A stretch of DNA of 64,000 nt from Kribbella sp. VKM Ac-2568 (lineage in GTDB: Bacteria > Actinomycetota > Actinomycetes > Propionibacteriales > Kribbellaceae): the NCBI RefSeq assembly GCF_004345365.1, contig NZ_SLVF01000019.1, positions 62,001 through 126,000 on the forward strand. Direction: 5' to 3'. The notes below the pieces were generated by a model, which made no database searches, had not been told where the DNA came from, and was given only the letters and a program-made list of their open reading frames with translations. How positions within the stretch are numbered: position 1 is the stretch's first letter; each line of letters opens with the position of its first letter. Shown here piece by piece: positions 24,534 to 32,484 of this stretch. Made by a program: the position numbers and the translations under genes.

Positions 24534-25707
24534 CCGGCCACTCCACATCGACCTCACACGGCTCTTCGTAGTCCACACCGGCTACGTCGAACCCGTAGAG
24601 CCGGCGGACCTCGCTGTAGAACCACTCCGTGTCCGCCACGTCCGCGATCGTCTCCTGGGTCGCGGCGTCCCACTGCGCCCGTACTGCGGCCTGCACGTCG
24701 TCGGCCAACTCCCAGCGGTCCAGGCGGATGCGGCCGTCCTCGTCGAGGTCCAGCGGCTTCTCGCCGGTCAACTGGTCCCACAGCGCGATGGACTGCTGCA
24801 TAGGCGTCTGCATCTGCTCACCGAGCACCTTGTGCAGCAGGCTCACGTACAGCCCGATGCCCGGGATCGCGGACGACGCCTGCGTGACTGCGGCACCGTT
24901 CACCGACGTACGGGCCTCCACGCCGTCCCGCTTGCTGAGCGCTAGGGCGGTCTGCTCCAGGTGGGCCTTGGCCGCGCCGATCGAGCCCTGCCGGTAGATC
25001 GGCCCGGTCAACTCCGAGCCGATGTAAGTCAGAGCCACCGTGCTGAACCCGTCCTTGAGCAGCTTGCGCTGTTCCAGCGCGTCCACCCAGCGGGCCCAGT
25101 CCTCACCGCCCATCACGGCCACCGTCTCGGCCACCTCGTCGTCGGTGGCCACCTCGATCCCGACCTCCTGCAGCACCGGCCGGCCATCGTCGTACGCGAG
25201 GCTCTTTGTCTGCGCAGACTGCCCGATCGCCTTGATGGCCGACTGGTACGTCGTGTCGGTGCGTGGGTCGACCCGCCGGGGCGCGGCGACGCTGTAGATC
25301 AGGTAGTCGACTCCCCCGAACTTCTCCTGCAGCAGGTCGAGCACCTCCGACTTCGTCGTGTCGGCGAACGCGTCCGCGTTGACGAAGTGGAAATCGCTGC
25401 CCTGTCCCTCGGCGTAGGCCGCAGTGGCTGCCGTGCGATACCAGCCGGCGGTGGCGGTACGGCGTACGGTCGGGGCCTTCTCGAAGGAGACGCCGATCCC
25501 GTCGATCCCGTACCGAGCCAGCCCAGCCACAGTCGCCGCCAGGCCGTACCCGGAGCTGGAACCGATCACCAGCGCAACCGGCCGCTGCTCAGGCTTACGC
25601 GCCTCGACCTGCTCTGTCAGACCCTTGACCAGCTGGGCACAGCCGACCGGATGCGAGTCGAGAAAGAGGAAACCACGGCCGACGGGCTTGATCAGGCGGT
25701 CAGTCAT
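24523..25707 (-). CDS. fabV: Trans-2-enoyl-CoA/ACP reductase
   Basis: A 394-residue FabV-type, NADH-dependent reductase of the SDR superfamily, close to the usual 400. The start MTDRLIKPVGRGFLFLDSHPVGC is highly characteristic and fixes the ATG at 25707. Motifs are GSSSGYG for NAD binding, YSVAAPRR, and the catalytic Tyr-x8-Lys pair Y238-K247. FabV reduces crotonyl-CoA or enoyl-ACP and gives triclosan resistance in bacteria where it has been studied. It lies 22 nt downstream of an ArsR regulator on the same strand, the third gene of a probable operon. Confidence 0.92.
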   Translation of the reverse strand: MTDRLIKPVGRGFLFLDSHPVGCAQLVKGLTEQVEARKPEQRPVALVIGSSSGYGLAATVAGLARYGIDGIGVSFEKAPTVRRTATAGWYRTAATAAYAEGQGSDFHFVNADAFADTTKSEVLDLLQEKFGGVDYLIYSVAAPRRVDPRTDTTYQSAIKAIGQSAQTKSLAYDDGRPVLQEVGIEVATDDEVAETVAVMGGEDWARWVDALEQRKLLKDGFSTVALTYIGSELTGPIYRQGSIGAAKAHLEQTALALSKRDGVEARTSVNGAAVTQASSAIPGIGLYVSLLHKVLGEQMQTPMQQSIALWDQLTGEKPLDLDEDGRIRLDRWELADDVQAAVRAQWDAATQETIADVADTEWFYSEVRRLYGFDVAGVDYEEPCEVDVEWPARS

Positions 25708-25729
25708 GCGACCGACCCTAGACCACCAC

Positions 25730-26029
25730 CTAGTGGAACCGCTCCAGCCACGAACCGGCGACCGCGTGTAGACGGTCTTTCTCCAGGCGGTAGACCCGTT
25801 CGCGGCCACGGAGTTCGACTGCGAGCAGGCCGGCCTCCTGCAATACCCCCAGATGCCGACTGGTGGTGGGCCAGGCACAGTCGAACCGGGAGGCGATCTC
25901 GCCGGACGTCATCACCCCACCCCGGGTGTGCAACACCAGCAGAATCGTGCGCCGCGTCTGGTGCGCAAGGGCAGCGAAGACCAGATCCAGGTCCCGGAGA
26001 TCCTGGACCCCCCGAGAAGGTTTGACCAC
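25730..26029 (-). CDS. ArsR-family winged-helix repressor
   Basis: A 99-residue ArsR/SmtB-type protein: ALAHQTRRTILLVLHTRGG, GEIASRFDCAWPTTSRHLGVLQEAGLLAVELRGRERVYRLE, quoted in parts. No metal-binding cysteine pair is visible apart from one Cys in the recognition region, so it may sense an organic ligand. The GTG start is three bases after the upstream gene's stop. The probable operator is the palindrome at the promoter of that upstream gene, giving autoregulation of the three-gene unit that ends with fabV. Confidence 0.87.
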   Translation of the reverse strand: MVKPSRGVQDLRDLDLVFAALAHQTRRTILLVLHTRGGVMTSGEIASRFDCAWPTTSRHLGVLQEAGLLAVELRGRERVYRLEKDRLHAVAGSWLERFH

Positions 26030-26032
26030 CGG

Positions 26033-26344
26033 CTAGAACCGGACCGGCTCGAAGTGCGGGAACTCCCACTTCGGCCGTCCGTCCCGGTCCTCGAGCAGCG
26101 GATCCATCGCTTCCCAGAGGGCCAGCACGTCGGGATGTTCGTGAGCCTGGTCGAAACCGCCGTCGACCCAGGTGAACATCTCGACATAGGTCGGCTCCCC
26201 GAGCTCGCGGAGCACCACCGGCTCGACCTCGGTGACGAACCCCAGCTCGCGCAGGGTTGCCCAGTGCCGGCTCAGCAAGGCCTTGAATTCCGGCTCCTTG
26301 TCCGGCCGGGTCCGGTAGGTGCAGAGCACGATTTCATTAGCCAT
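26033..26344 (-). CDS. Small conserved protein, first gene of the ArsR-FabV operon
   Basis: A 103-residue cytoplasmic protein. IVLCTYRTRPDKEPEFKALLSRHWATLRELG and YVEMFTWVDGGFDQAHEHPDVLALWEAMDPLLE have the pattern of a dimeric alpha/beta-barrel (ABM-like) protein, a fold shared by small monooxygenases and isomerases. No catalytic residues can be assigned. The start MANEIV at 26344 is next to the operator palindrome and seems leaderless; a start six codons earlier would fall inside the operator. It is followed after 3 nt by the ArsR gene. Confidence 0.72.
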   Translation of the reverse strand: MANEIVLCTYRTRPDKEPEFKALLSRHWATLRELGFVTEVEPVVLRELGEPTYVEMFTWVDGGFDQAHEHPDVLALWEAMDPLLEDRDGRPKWEFPHFEPVRF

Positions 26345-26347
26345 ATC

Positions 26348-26360
26348 GCTAATAATTAGC
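26348..26360. promoter_or_regulatory. ArsR-type operator palindrome GCTAATAATTAGC
   Basis: Six-base arms GCTAAT and ATTAGC with one central base, very AT-rich against the surrounding DNA, four bases before the start codon of the ArsR operon. The minus-strand -10 (TAATTATT-like) lies inside it, so binding would block transcription. Confidence 0.6.
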
Positions 26361-26410
26361 AAGCTGGCTCAGCTTGTCAAGGCGTGGGGATCGCTGGAAA
26401 CCCGGGTGGC

Positions 26411-27697
26411 TCAATTCCAGTACAGCTCAGCGTCGTCCGGCTCGACGGTCACATCGGCGCCCAAGCGGCGCAGGTTGCCGGCGAAGTCTGTGTAGCCGCG
26501 GTGCACGTGGTGCGCGGCGGAGACGAGAGTCTCCCCCTCGGCCGCGAGGCCCGCGATCACCAACGCGGCGCCCGCGCGGATGTCGCTGGCGACCACCGGC
26601 GCGCCCGACAGCCGCGGTACGCCGCGAACCACCGCGTGGTGGCCGTCGGTCTGAATCTGCGCGCCGAGCCGGGTCAGCTCCTGGGCGAAGGTGAAACGGC
26701 CCTCGAACAGGTTCTCCGTCACCATCGCGGCGCCGTCGCTGAGCGCGTTCATCGCGATCACGAACGCCTGCAGGTCGGTCGCGAAGCCCGGGTACGGCAG
26801 GGTGACCACGTCGACCGGCTTCGGGCGGTCGTGCATCACGACGCGGAAGCCGGGGTTCAGCACGGTGATCTCGGCGCCGGCCTTGTGCAGCTTGTCCAGC
26901 GGCAGTTCGAGGTGCTCGGCGTGACCGTTCGCGATCGTCACGTCGCCCTTGGTGATCGCGGCGGCGAACGCCCAGCTGCCGGCCACGATCCGGTCCGGCA
27001 CCGTGACGTGGTCGACCGGATTGAGCAGACCCTCGACCCCGGTCACCTCGATCCGCGAGCTGCCGGCGCCGTCGATCTGCGCGCCCATCTCGACCAGCAT
27101 CGCGGCGATGTCCTGGATCTCCGGCTCACGCGCCGCGTTCTCGATCACCGTGATGCCCTTGGCCAGCACCGCGGCCATCATGATCGTCTCGGTCGCGCCG
27201 ACGCTCGGGAAGTCCAGCCAGACCTCGGCGCCGTGCAGACCCTGCGGCGCCTCGGCGATCACGAAACCGTGCTCGATGTGCACCTTCGCGCCCATCGCCT
27301 CCAGCCCGGCGACGTGCATGTTCAGCCCGCGGGAGCCGATGTTGTCGCCGCCCGGCAGGGCGACCTCGGCGCGGCCGCAGCGGCCGAGCAGCGGTCCGAG
27401 CACCGAGATCGACGCGCGCAGCTTGCGAACCAGCTCGTAGTCGCACTGGTAGCCGATCTCGGCCGGTACGGCGATCGTGGCGCTCGTCTCGTCGGCGTCC
27501 ACCTTGACCGAGCAGCCCAGGGTGTCCAGCAACTGAGCCATGAAGGTGACGTCCAGAATGCTCGGCACCTGCCGCAGTGTCGTCGTCCCCTCGGCCAGCA
27601 ACGCCGCCGCCATCAGCTTCAGCACGCTGTTCTTCGCGCCTGCCACCTCGACCGAGCCCTCGAGCCGTGCCTCACCTGCAATCCGAAACCGTTCCAC
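26411..27697 (-). CDS. murA: UDP-N-acetylglucosamine 1-carboxyvinyltransferase
   Basis: A 428-residue MurA, close to the usual 418-425. It transfers enolpyruvate from PEP to UDP-GlcNAc, the first step of peptidoglycan precursor synthesis. The GTG start (VERFRIAGEARLEG) sits next to the first core motif AGAKNSVLKLMAAALL. The active-site loop is LPGGDNIGSRGLNMH: Asp118 stands where most bacteria have the fosfomycin-target Cys, as in mycobacteria. Other motifs are DRIVAGSW and PGFATDLQAF. It is divergent from the cobalamin adenosyltransferase gene, with 51 bp between the starts, an arrangement common in actinobacteria. Confidence 0.96.
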   Translation of the reverse strand: MERFRIAGEARLEGSVEVAGAKNSVLKLMAAALLAEGTTTLRQVPSILDVTFMAQLLDTLGCSVKVDADETSATIAVPAEIGYQCDYELVRKLRASISVLGPLLGRCGRAEVALPGGDNIGSRGLNMHVAGLEAMGAKVHIEHGFVIAEAPQGLHGAEVWLDFPSVGATETIMMAAVLAKGITVIENAAREPEIQDIAAMLVEMGAQIDGAGSSRIEVTGVEGLLNPVDHVTVPDRIVAGSWAFAAAITKGDVTIANGHAEHLELPLDKLHKAGAEITVLNPGFRVVMHDRPKPVDVVTLPYPGFATDLQAFVIAMNALSDGAAMVTENLFEGRFTFAQELTRLGAQIQTDGHHAVVRGVPRLSGAPVVASDIRAGAALVIAGLAAEGETLVSAAHHVHRGYTDFAGNLRRLGADVTVEPDDAELYWN

Positions 27698-27748
27698 CCG
27701 GCGACTGTATCCGCTCCGGGATCTGGGCTTTGCGTAGAGTGCCGTGAC

Positions 27749-28333
27749 ATGGCTGTGAACTTGACGCGGATCTATACCCGGACCGGTGACGCCGGCGAGA
27801 CCCGCCTGGGCGACATGAGCAAGACCACGAAAACCGATCCGCGGCTGGCGGCGTACGGCGAGGTGGACGAGGCGAACTCCTCGATCGGCGTCGCGATCGC
27901 CGCCGGGCACCTGAACAGCAGCCTGGTGCTACTGCTGACCAGGATCCAGAACGACCTGTTCGACGTCGGCGCGGACCTGTGCAACCCGATCGCGGCGAAC
28001 CCGGAGTACCCGCCGCTGCGCATCACCCAGGACTACATCGACCGGCTCGAAGGCTGGTGCGACGAGTACAACGGCCGCCTGACCAAGCTCCGCTCGTTCA
28101 TCCTCCCCGGGGGTACGCCGGGCGCCGCTTACCTGAACGTCGCCCGGACCGTCGTCCGCCGCGCGGAACGAGCCGGCTGGGCCGCCGTCGAGGCGCACGG
28201 CCCGAGCGTCAACCTGCTCGCCCTGACCTACCTCAACCGACTGTCCGACCTGCTGTTCATCCTCGGCCGGGTGGCCAACCTCTCCTCCGGCGGCGACGTC
28301 CTCTGGGTCCCGGGCGGCGACCGCGACAAGTAG
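27749..28333 (+). CDS. PduO-type ATP:cob(I)alamin adenosyltransferase
   Basis: A 194-residue trimeric helical-bundle enzyme that makes adenosylcobalamin. Motifs are YTRTGDAGETRLGD (ATP-binding N-terminus), SFILPGGTPGAAYLNVARTVVRRAER and LNRLSDLLFILGRVAN. Starts with ATGGCTGTG. It could supply the cofactor of MeaA in this window. Its stop codon lies in the stem of a terminator hairpin. The position between murA and the atp-DUF2550 cluster is a familiar actinobacterial order. Confidence 0.94.
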   Translation: MAVNLTRIYTRTGDAGETRLGDMSKTTKTDPRLAAYGEVDEANSSIGVAIAAGHLNSSLVLLLTRIQNDLFDVGADLCNPIAANPEYPPLRITQDYIDRLEGWCDEYNGRLTKLRSFILPGGTPGAAYLNVARTVVRRAERAGWAAVEAHGPSVNLLALTYLNRLSDLLFILGRVANLSSGGDVLWVPGGDRDK

Positions 28334-28362
28334 TTGTGACCGCCCTTCCCGGTCAACTACTT
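28328..28362 (+). terminator. Terminator hairpin spanning the adenosyltransferase stop codon
   Basis: AAGTAGTT (28328-28335) pairs with AACTACTT (28355-28362), and GACC pairs with GGTC inside, with a 2-nt bulge and a 9-nt loop. The TAG stop codon is within the left arm. It lies between this gene and the convergent sppA. Confidence 0.6.
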
Positions 28363-28376
28363 CGAGTGCAGGCGCT

Positions 28377-30035
28377 CTAGCTCACGCGCCAGTTCAGGGG
28401 CATGGTCAGTACTCCGGTCGGCGGGAGACCGAGCGCAGCATAGATCGCACTGGTCAGGCCGTCCGCGGTCCAGGCCTTGGCGGTGGCGGCGAGGTCCTCG
28501 GTGGACTCCGGCGGGCGCAGGCGATCCAGCAGCGAGCGGTGAGGTGCCGCGGTGAGGGCGATCTCGTCGCGGTCGAGGCCTGCTCGCTGGCAGGCGAGCT
28601 GGATCGCCCGCTCCATGCCGCCGAGCTCGTCGACCAGCTTGCGCTCATGCGCATCGGCGCCGGTCCAAACGCGACCGCGAGCCAACGGCTCCAGCTCGGA
28701 CTCGGGCACGCCCCGGTCCTGGGCCGCCTTGGCGACGAAGTCGGCGTAGATGCGGTCCAGGGTCTCCTCCAGACGCTCCCACTGCTCAGGAGAGAACTCC
28801 TCCTGCGCGGAGTACATCCGCGCGTTCTCGCCTTGTGACACCGCCTCCTGCGAGATGCCGATGCGGCCGAGCGCGTCGCGGACGACCCCCTTGCCCATCA
28901 GCACGCCGATGGAGCCGGTGATCGTCCCCGGCTGGGCGACGATCACGTCCGCCGGCATGGCGACGAAGTACCCGCCTGAGGCAGCCACGCTGCCCATGGA
29001 CGCGATCACCGGCCGACCAGTGGCTCGTAGGCGCAGCACCTCGTGCCGGATCGCGTCGGACGCGACATACGAACCGCCCGGGCTGTCGACCCGCAGTACG
29101 ACGGCTTTGACCTTCTCGTCGTCGCCCACCGCCCGCAGTGCTGCACCGACGGTGTCGGAACCCGAGCCGGAACCGCCCATCGGGCCACCGCCGGAATTCC
29201 GGCCGACACTGATGGCACCACTGACGCGTACGACCGCTACGACGGGCTTCTGCGGCCAGGGGAGGTTGTCGCGCACATCTCGGAGCGTGCGGGGGCCGCG
29301 GCGTTGGTAGCGCTCCACCAGCAGCGGTGTGGTCTCCCCCAGGCTCTTCTCCAGGGCGTCGTAGACGTCTGACCGGTAGCCCAACTGGTCGACCAGACCG
29401 GCCTCGCGCCCGGCTTCAGCGGACAGCGGCGCATTGTCCACAAGTTCCCGCACCCTCGCGGCATCCAGCCGACGCCGTAGGGCGATGCCGTCGACGATCT
29501 GGCCGAACGCCGACTCGGCCAGCCGGGTCGCCATCTCCTTGGCCGGCCCGGTCATCTCCTTCTCGGTGAAGGTGTCCACGGCGGTCTTGTACTCACGCCG
29601 CTTGCCGAACTGCGGGATCACTCCGGCCTTGTCCAGCGCGCCCCGGACGAAGATGGCCTGGATGGAGACCCCGGTGACGCCGAGCTCCCCCGACGGCTGC
29701 ACCCAGATCTCGTCGAACGCGGTGGCCAGGTAATACGGCACGGTGCCGCCGCCGACCTCCCCGAACGACTCGGTCCAGGCGACCGCGGTCTTCCCCGACG
29801 TCCGGAACGCCTCTACCGCGTCCCGGAGATCCTGCACCTGTGCCAGCGACAACGCCGGCCCTCCCAGATGCGCGACCACCCCACGCACGTTCTCGTCCCG
29901 GGCCGCCTTCCGCAGCCCCGCGACCAACTCCCGCAACGTCGGTAGATGCCGCATCCGGAACGCGGCCACCGGCGAGGCCGGCGGCGTCTCCAGCACACCC
30001 CGAGTCAGGTCCAACTCCAGCAAGATGCCCGTCAT
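28377..30035 (-). CDS. sppA: Signal peptide peptidase SppA, 67K type
   Basis: A 552-residue S49 peptidase with two tandem ClpP-like halves. The catalytic lysine is in RREYKTAVD of the first half and the serine in MGSVAASGGYF of the second. VVLRVDSPGGS and GTITGSIGVLMGKG are hallmarks. It cleaves leftover signal peptides. The N-terminus MTGILLELDLTRGV has no obvious membrane helix, unlike E. coli SppA, so it may be cytoplasmic or peripheral. It converges on the adenosyltransferase gene. Confidence 0.9.
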   Translation of the reverse strand: MTGILLELDLTRGVLETPPASPVAAFRMRHLPTLRELVAGLRKAARDENVRGVVAHLGGPALSLAQVQDLRDAVEAFRTSGKTAVAWTESFGEVGGGTVPYYLATAFDEIWVQPSGELGVTGVSIQAIFVRGALDKAGVIPQFGKRREYKTAVDTFTEKEMTGPAKEMATRLAESAFGQIVDGIALRRRLDAARVRELVDNAPLSAEAGREAGLVDQLGYRSDVYDALEKSLGETTPLLVERYQRRGPRTLRDVRDNLPWPQKPVVAVVRVSGAISVGRNSGGGPMGGSGSGSDTVGAALRAVGDDEKVKAVVLRVDSPGGSYVASDAIRHEVLRLRATGRPVIASMGSVAASGGYFVAMPADVIVAQPGTITGSIGVLMGKGVVRDALGRIGISQEAVSQGENARMYSAQEEFSPEQWERLEETLDRIYADFVAKAAQDRGVPESELEPLARGRVWTGADAHERKLVDELGGMERAIQLACQRAGLDRDEIALTAAPHRSLLDRLRPPESTEDLAATAKAWTADGLTSAIYAALGLPPTGVLTMPLNWRVS

Positions 30036-30096
30036 ACACCGACCCTAGACAAGTCGGGCAAAGAGCGCGGGCGGCGGGGGGAAGAACGCGGAGAGG

Positions 30097-30528
30097 CTAG
30101 ATGTAGGTCTCGGTGCTGGGTGGGGCTGATTCCATCCAGGCCAGGACGCCCGTCAGGGCTTCCTCGGTCATGGCGAAGTGGACGGTTCGGTCGCGCAGTT
30201 CGGCGTCGACAATCACGTGGCCGGCGTAGGTGACCAGCGGCTCGTTGCCCATCGGGCGGCGGGTGGTGACACCTTGCAACTGATGCCGGTTGACGGTGAG
30301 TTTCGGCCACCAGGCGAGGCTGAAGACACGAAACCACTGGAGGTCGTCACCGACGTAGCGGGCCAGGCCCAGGGCCCAGCCGCGGCCGTGGTCCTTCTGG
30401 GCGAGTTGGAGGCTGCAATCGAACGTGCCGCCGTCCCTGGACAACCAGCGACGACGGCACGCGAAAACGACGATCAGCAGTACGGCGGCAAGCAGACAGA
30501 CCCCGACCACATCGAGGGCTGTCCTCAT
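30097..30528 (-). CDS. DUF2550 membrane protein
   Basis: A 143-residue protein with one N-terminal membrane helix (about residues 6-24, DVVGVCLLAAVLLIVVFACR) followed by a cytoplasmic domain with GGTFDCSLQL, GWALGLARYVGDDLQWFRVFSL and RRPMGNEPLVTYAGHVIV. This is the DUF2550 family, typically found just downstream of atpC in actinobacteria, as here (92 nt after it). The function is unknown. A hairpin and an AT-rich, promoter-like stretch separate it from atpC, so it may be transcribed on its own. Confidence 0.85.
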   Translation of the reverse strand: MRTALDVVGVCLLAAVLLIVVFACRRRWLSRDGGTFDCSLQLAQKDHGRGWALGLARYVGDDLQWFRVFSLAWWPKLTVNRHQLQGVTTRRPMGNEPLVTYAGHVIVDAELRDRTVHFAMTEEALTGVLAWMESAPPSTETYI

Positions 30529-30548
30529 ATTTTGCCGACCTCATTCCT

Positions 30549-30571
30549 GGTGCCCTCGCTGAGGTGGCACC
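30549..30571 (-). terminator. Hairpin between atpC and the DUF2550 gene
   Basis: GGTGCC (30549-30554) pairs with GGCACC (30566-30571), with CTC/GAG inside. There is no T run, so termination may be partial. An AT-rich stretch (about 30594-30612) on the atpC side could hold a promoter for the DUF2550 gene. Confidence 0.4.
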
Positions 30572-30620
30572 GACCCCGAACCGTACTGACTGTGACGATA
30601 TTCAATTATTACAGGTGGGG

Positions 30621-31025
30621 TCAGGACGTCTTCTCGGCGGCCCGCACCCTGGCCTCGGCGAGCCGGACCTGCTCCTGCTCGTCCTCCGAGTCGGTCCCGG
30701 TCGACTGAGCCTGCTCGAGTGCGCGCTTGGCCTCTTCCAGGTCGATGTCGTGCCCCATCTCGGCGTTCTCGGCCAGGATCGAGACCCGGTCGTGCGCCAC
30801 CGAGATGAAGCCGTCCGGCGCGGCCGCGACGAAGTACTCGTCGTCGACGGTCCGCACCTGGACGGTGCCACCCTGCAGCAGACCCAGCAACGGGGCATGA
30901 CCCGGGAGGATACCGACGTCGCCGTCGGTGGTGCGGGCGATGACGATCTTCGCCTGCCCCTCCCAGACCACCCGCTCGGCCGCGACCAGCGCGACCTCGA
31001 GGTGCTTGGTGGTTTCCTCGGCCAT
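30621..31025 (-). CDS. atpC: F0F1 ATP synthase epsilon subunit
   Basis: A 134-residue epsilon subunit, last gene of the atp operon. The N-terminal beta sandwich (LEVALVAAERVVWEGQAKIVIART, GDVGILPGHAPLLGLL) is followed by a two-helix C-terminal region (EEAKRALEQAQ, VRLAEARVRAAEKT) that can inhibit F1. It overlaps atpD by one base. Confidence 0.95.
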   Translation of the reverse strand: MAEETTKHLEVALVAAERVVWEGQAKIVIARTTDGDVGILPGHAPLLGLLQGGTVQVRTVDDEYFVAAAPDGFISVAHDRVSILAENAEMGHDIDLEEAKRALEQAQSTGTDSEDEQEQVRLAEARVRAAEKTS

Positions 31026-32479
31026 CAGAGTTCCTTCTGGAGCTCAGCCCAACGCCGCTCGACGTCGTCGAGCGAACCGACGTTGAAGAACGCCTGCTCG
31101 GCGATGTGGTCGCACTCGCCCTCGGTGATCTTCTTGAACGACTCGATGGTGTCCTTCAGCGGCACCGTCGAACCCGGGGTGTTGGTGAACTTCTCCGCCA
31201 TGTAGGTGTTCTGCGACAGGAACTGCTCGATCCGGCGCGCCCGGGCGACGGTGATCTTGTCCTCTTCGGACAGCTCGTCGACACCCAGGATGGCGATGAT
31301 GTCCTGCAGTTCCTTGTTCTTCTGCAGGATCTGCTTGACCCGCACGGCCACGTCGTAGTGCTCCTGGCCGATGTACTGCGGGTCGAGGATCCGCGACGTC
31401 GAGCTCAGCGGGTCGACGGCCGGGTACAGACCACGCGAGGCGATGTCACGCGACAGTTCGGTGGTCGCGTCCAGGTGCGCGAAGGTGGTGGCCGGCGCCG
31501 GGTCGGTGTAGTCGTCGGCGGGCACGTAGATCGCCTGCATCGAGGTGATCGAGTGACCCCGGGTCGACGTGATCCGCTCCTGCAGCACGCCCATCTCGTC
31601 GGCCAGGTTCGGCTGGTAACCCACCGCGGACGGCATCCGGCCGAGCAGCGTGGAGACCTCGGAACCGGCCTGGGTGAACCGGAAGATGTTGTCGATGAAC
31701 AGCAGCACGTCCTGGCCGGCGACGTCGCGGAAGTACTCCGCCATCGTCAGCGCCGACAGTGCGACGCGAAGACGCGTGCCCGGCGGCTCGTCCATCTGAC
31801 CGAAGACCAGCGCGGTGTCCTTGAAGACGCCCGCGTCCTCCATCTCGTGGATCAGGTCGTTGCCCTCACGGGTGCGCTCACCGACGCCGGCGAACACCGA
31901 GGTGCCACCGAAGTTGTGGGCGATCCGGTAGATCATCTCCTGGATCATCACGGTCTTGCCGACGCCCGCACCGCCGAACAGGCCGATCTTGCCGCCCTGC
32001 ACGTACGGGGTGAGCAGGTCCAGCACCTTGATGCCGGTCTCCAGCATCTCGGTCTTGGACTCGAGCTGGTCGAAGGCCGGCGCCTTGCGGTGAATCGGCC
32101 AGCGCTCGGTGATCTCGAACTCGGACTCGTCCTGGCTCAGGCACTTGCCGGTCACGGACCAGACGCGACCCTTGGTGACGTCGCCGACCGGGACGGAGAT
32201 CGCCGCACCGGTGTCGCGCACCTCGGTACCGCGGACCAGGCCGTCGGTGGGCTTCATCGAGATGGCCCGGACGATGTTGTCGCCGACGTGCAGCGCCACC
32301 TCGAGGGTGATCGTCTGGGTGGTGTCGCCCAGGGTGATGTCCACCTCGAGCGCGTTGTACATGTCCGGCATCGCGTCCGCGGGGAACTCGATGTCGACGA
32401 CCGGGCCGATCACCCGGGCGACGCGGCCAACGGCACCTGCCGCGCCGCTGTTGTCTTTCTCGGTAACCGTGGCAGTCAT
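31025..32479 (-). CDS. atpD: F0F1 ATP synthase beta subunit
   Basis: A 484-residue catalytic subunit. The Walker A motif is GGAGVGKTV, the catalytic glutamate lies in GVGERTREGNDL, and Walker B in VLLFIDNIFRFTQAGSEVS. ALTMAEYFRD and DPAPATTFAHLDATT are conserved. The start MTATVTEK at 32479 matches homologues; a GTG three codons earlier overlaps the atpG stop as GTGA and is an alternative. It follows atpG directly. Confidence 0.97.
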   Translation of the reverse strand: MTATVTEKDNSGAAGAVGRVARVIGPVVDIEFPADAMPDMYNALEVDITLGDTTQTITLEVALHVGDNIVRAISMKPTDGLVRGTEVRDTGAAISVPVGDVTKGRVWSVTGKCLSQDESEFEITERWPIHRKAPAFDQLESKTEMLETGIKVLDLLTPYVQGGKIGLFGGAGVGKTVMIQEMIYRIAHNFGGTSVFAGVGERTREGNDLIHEMEDAGVFKDTALVFGQMDEPPGTRLRVALSALTMAEYFRDVAGQDVLLFIDNIFRFTQAGSEVSTLLGRMPSAVGYQPNLADEMGVLQERITSTRGHSITSMQAIYVPADDYTDPAPATTFAHLDATTELSRDIASRGLYPAVDPLSSTSRILDPQYIGQEHYDVAVRVKQILQKNKELQDIIAILGVDELSEEDKITVARARRIEQFLSQNTYMAEKFTNTPGSTVPLKDTIESFKKITEGECDHIAEQAFFNVGSLDDVERRWAELQKEL

Positions 32480-32484
32480 CTCTC

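Noticed and set aside
25708..25878. 57-codon extension of FabV
   Set aside because: Would overlap the ArsR gene; the FabV start MTDRLIKPVGRG is characteristic.
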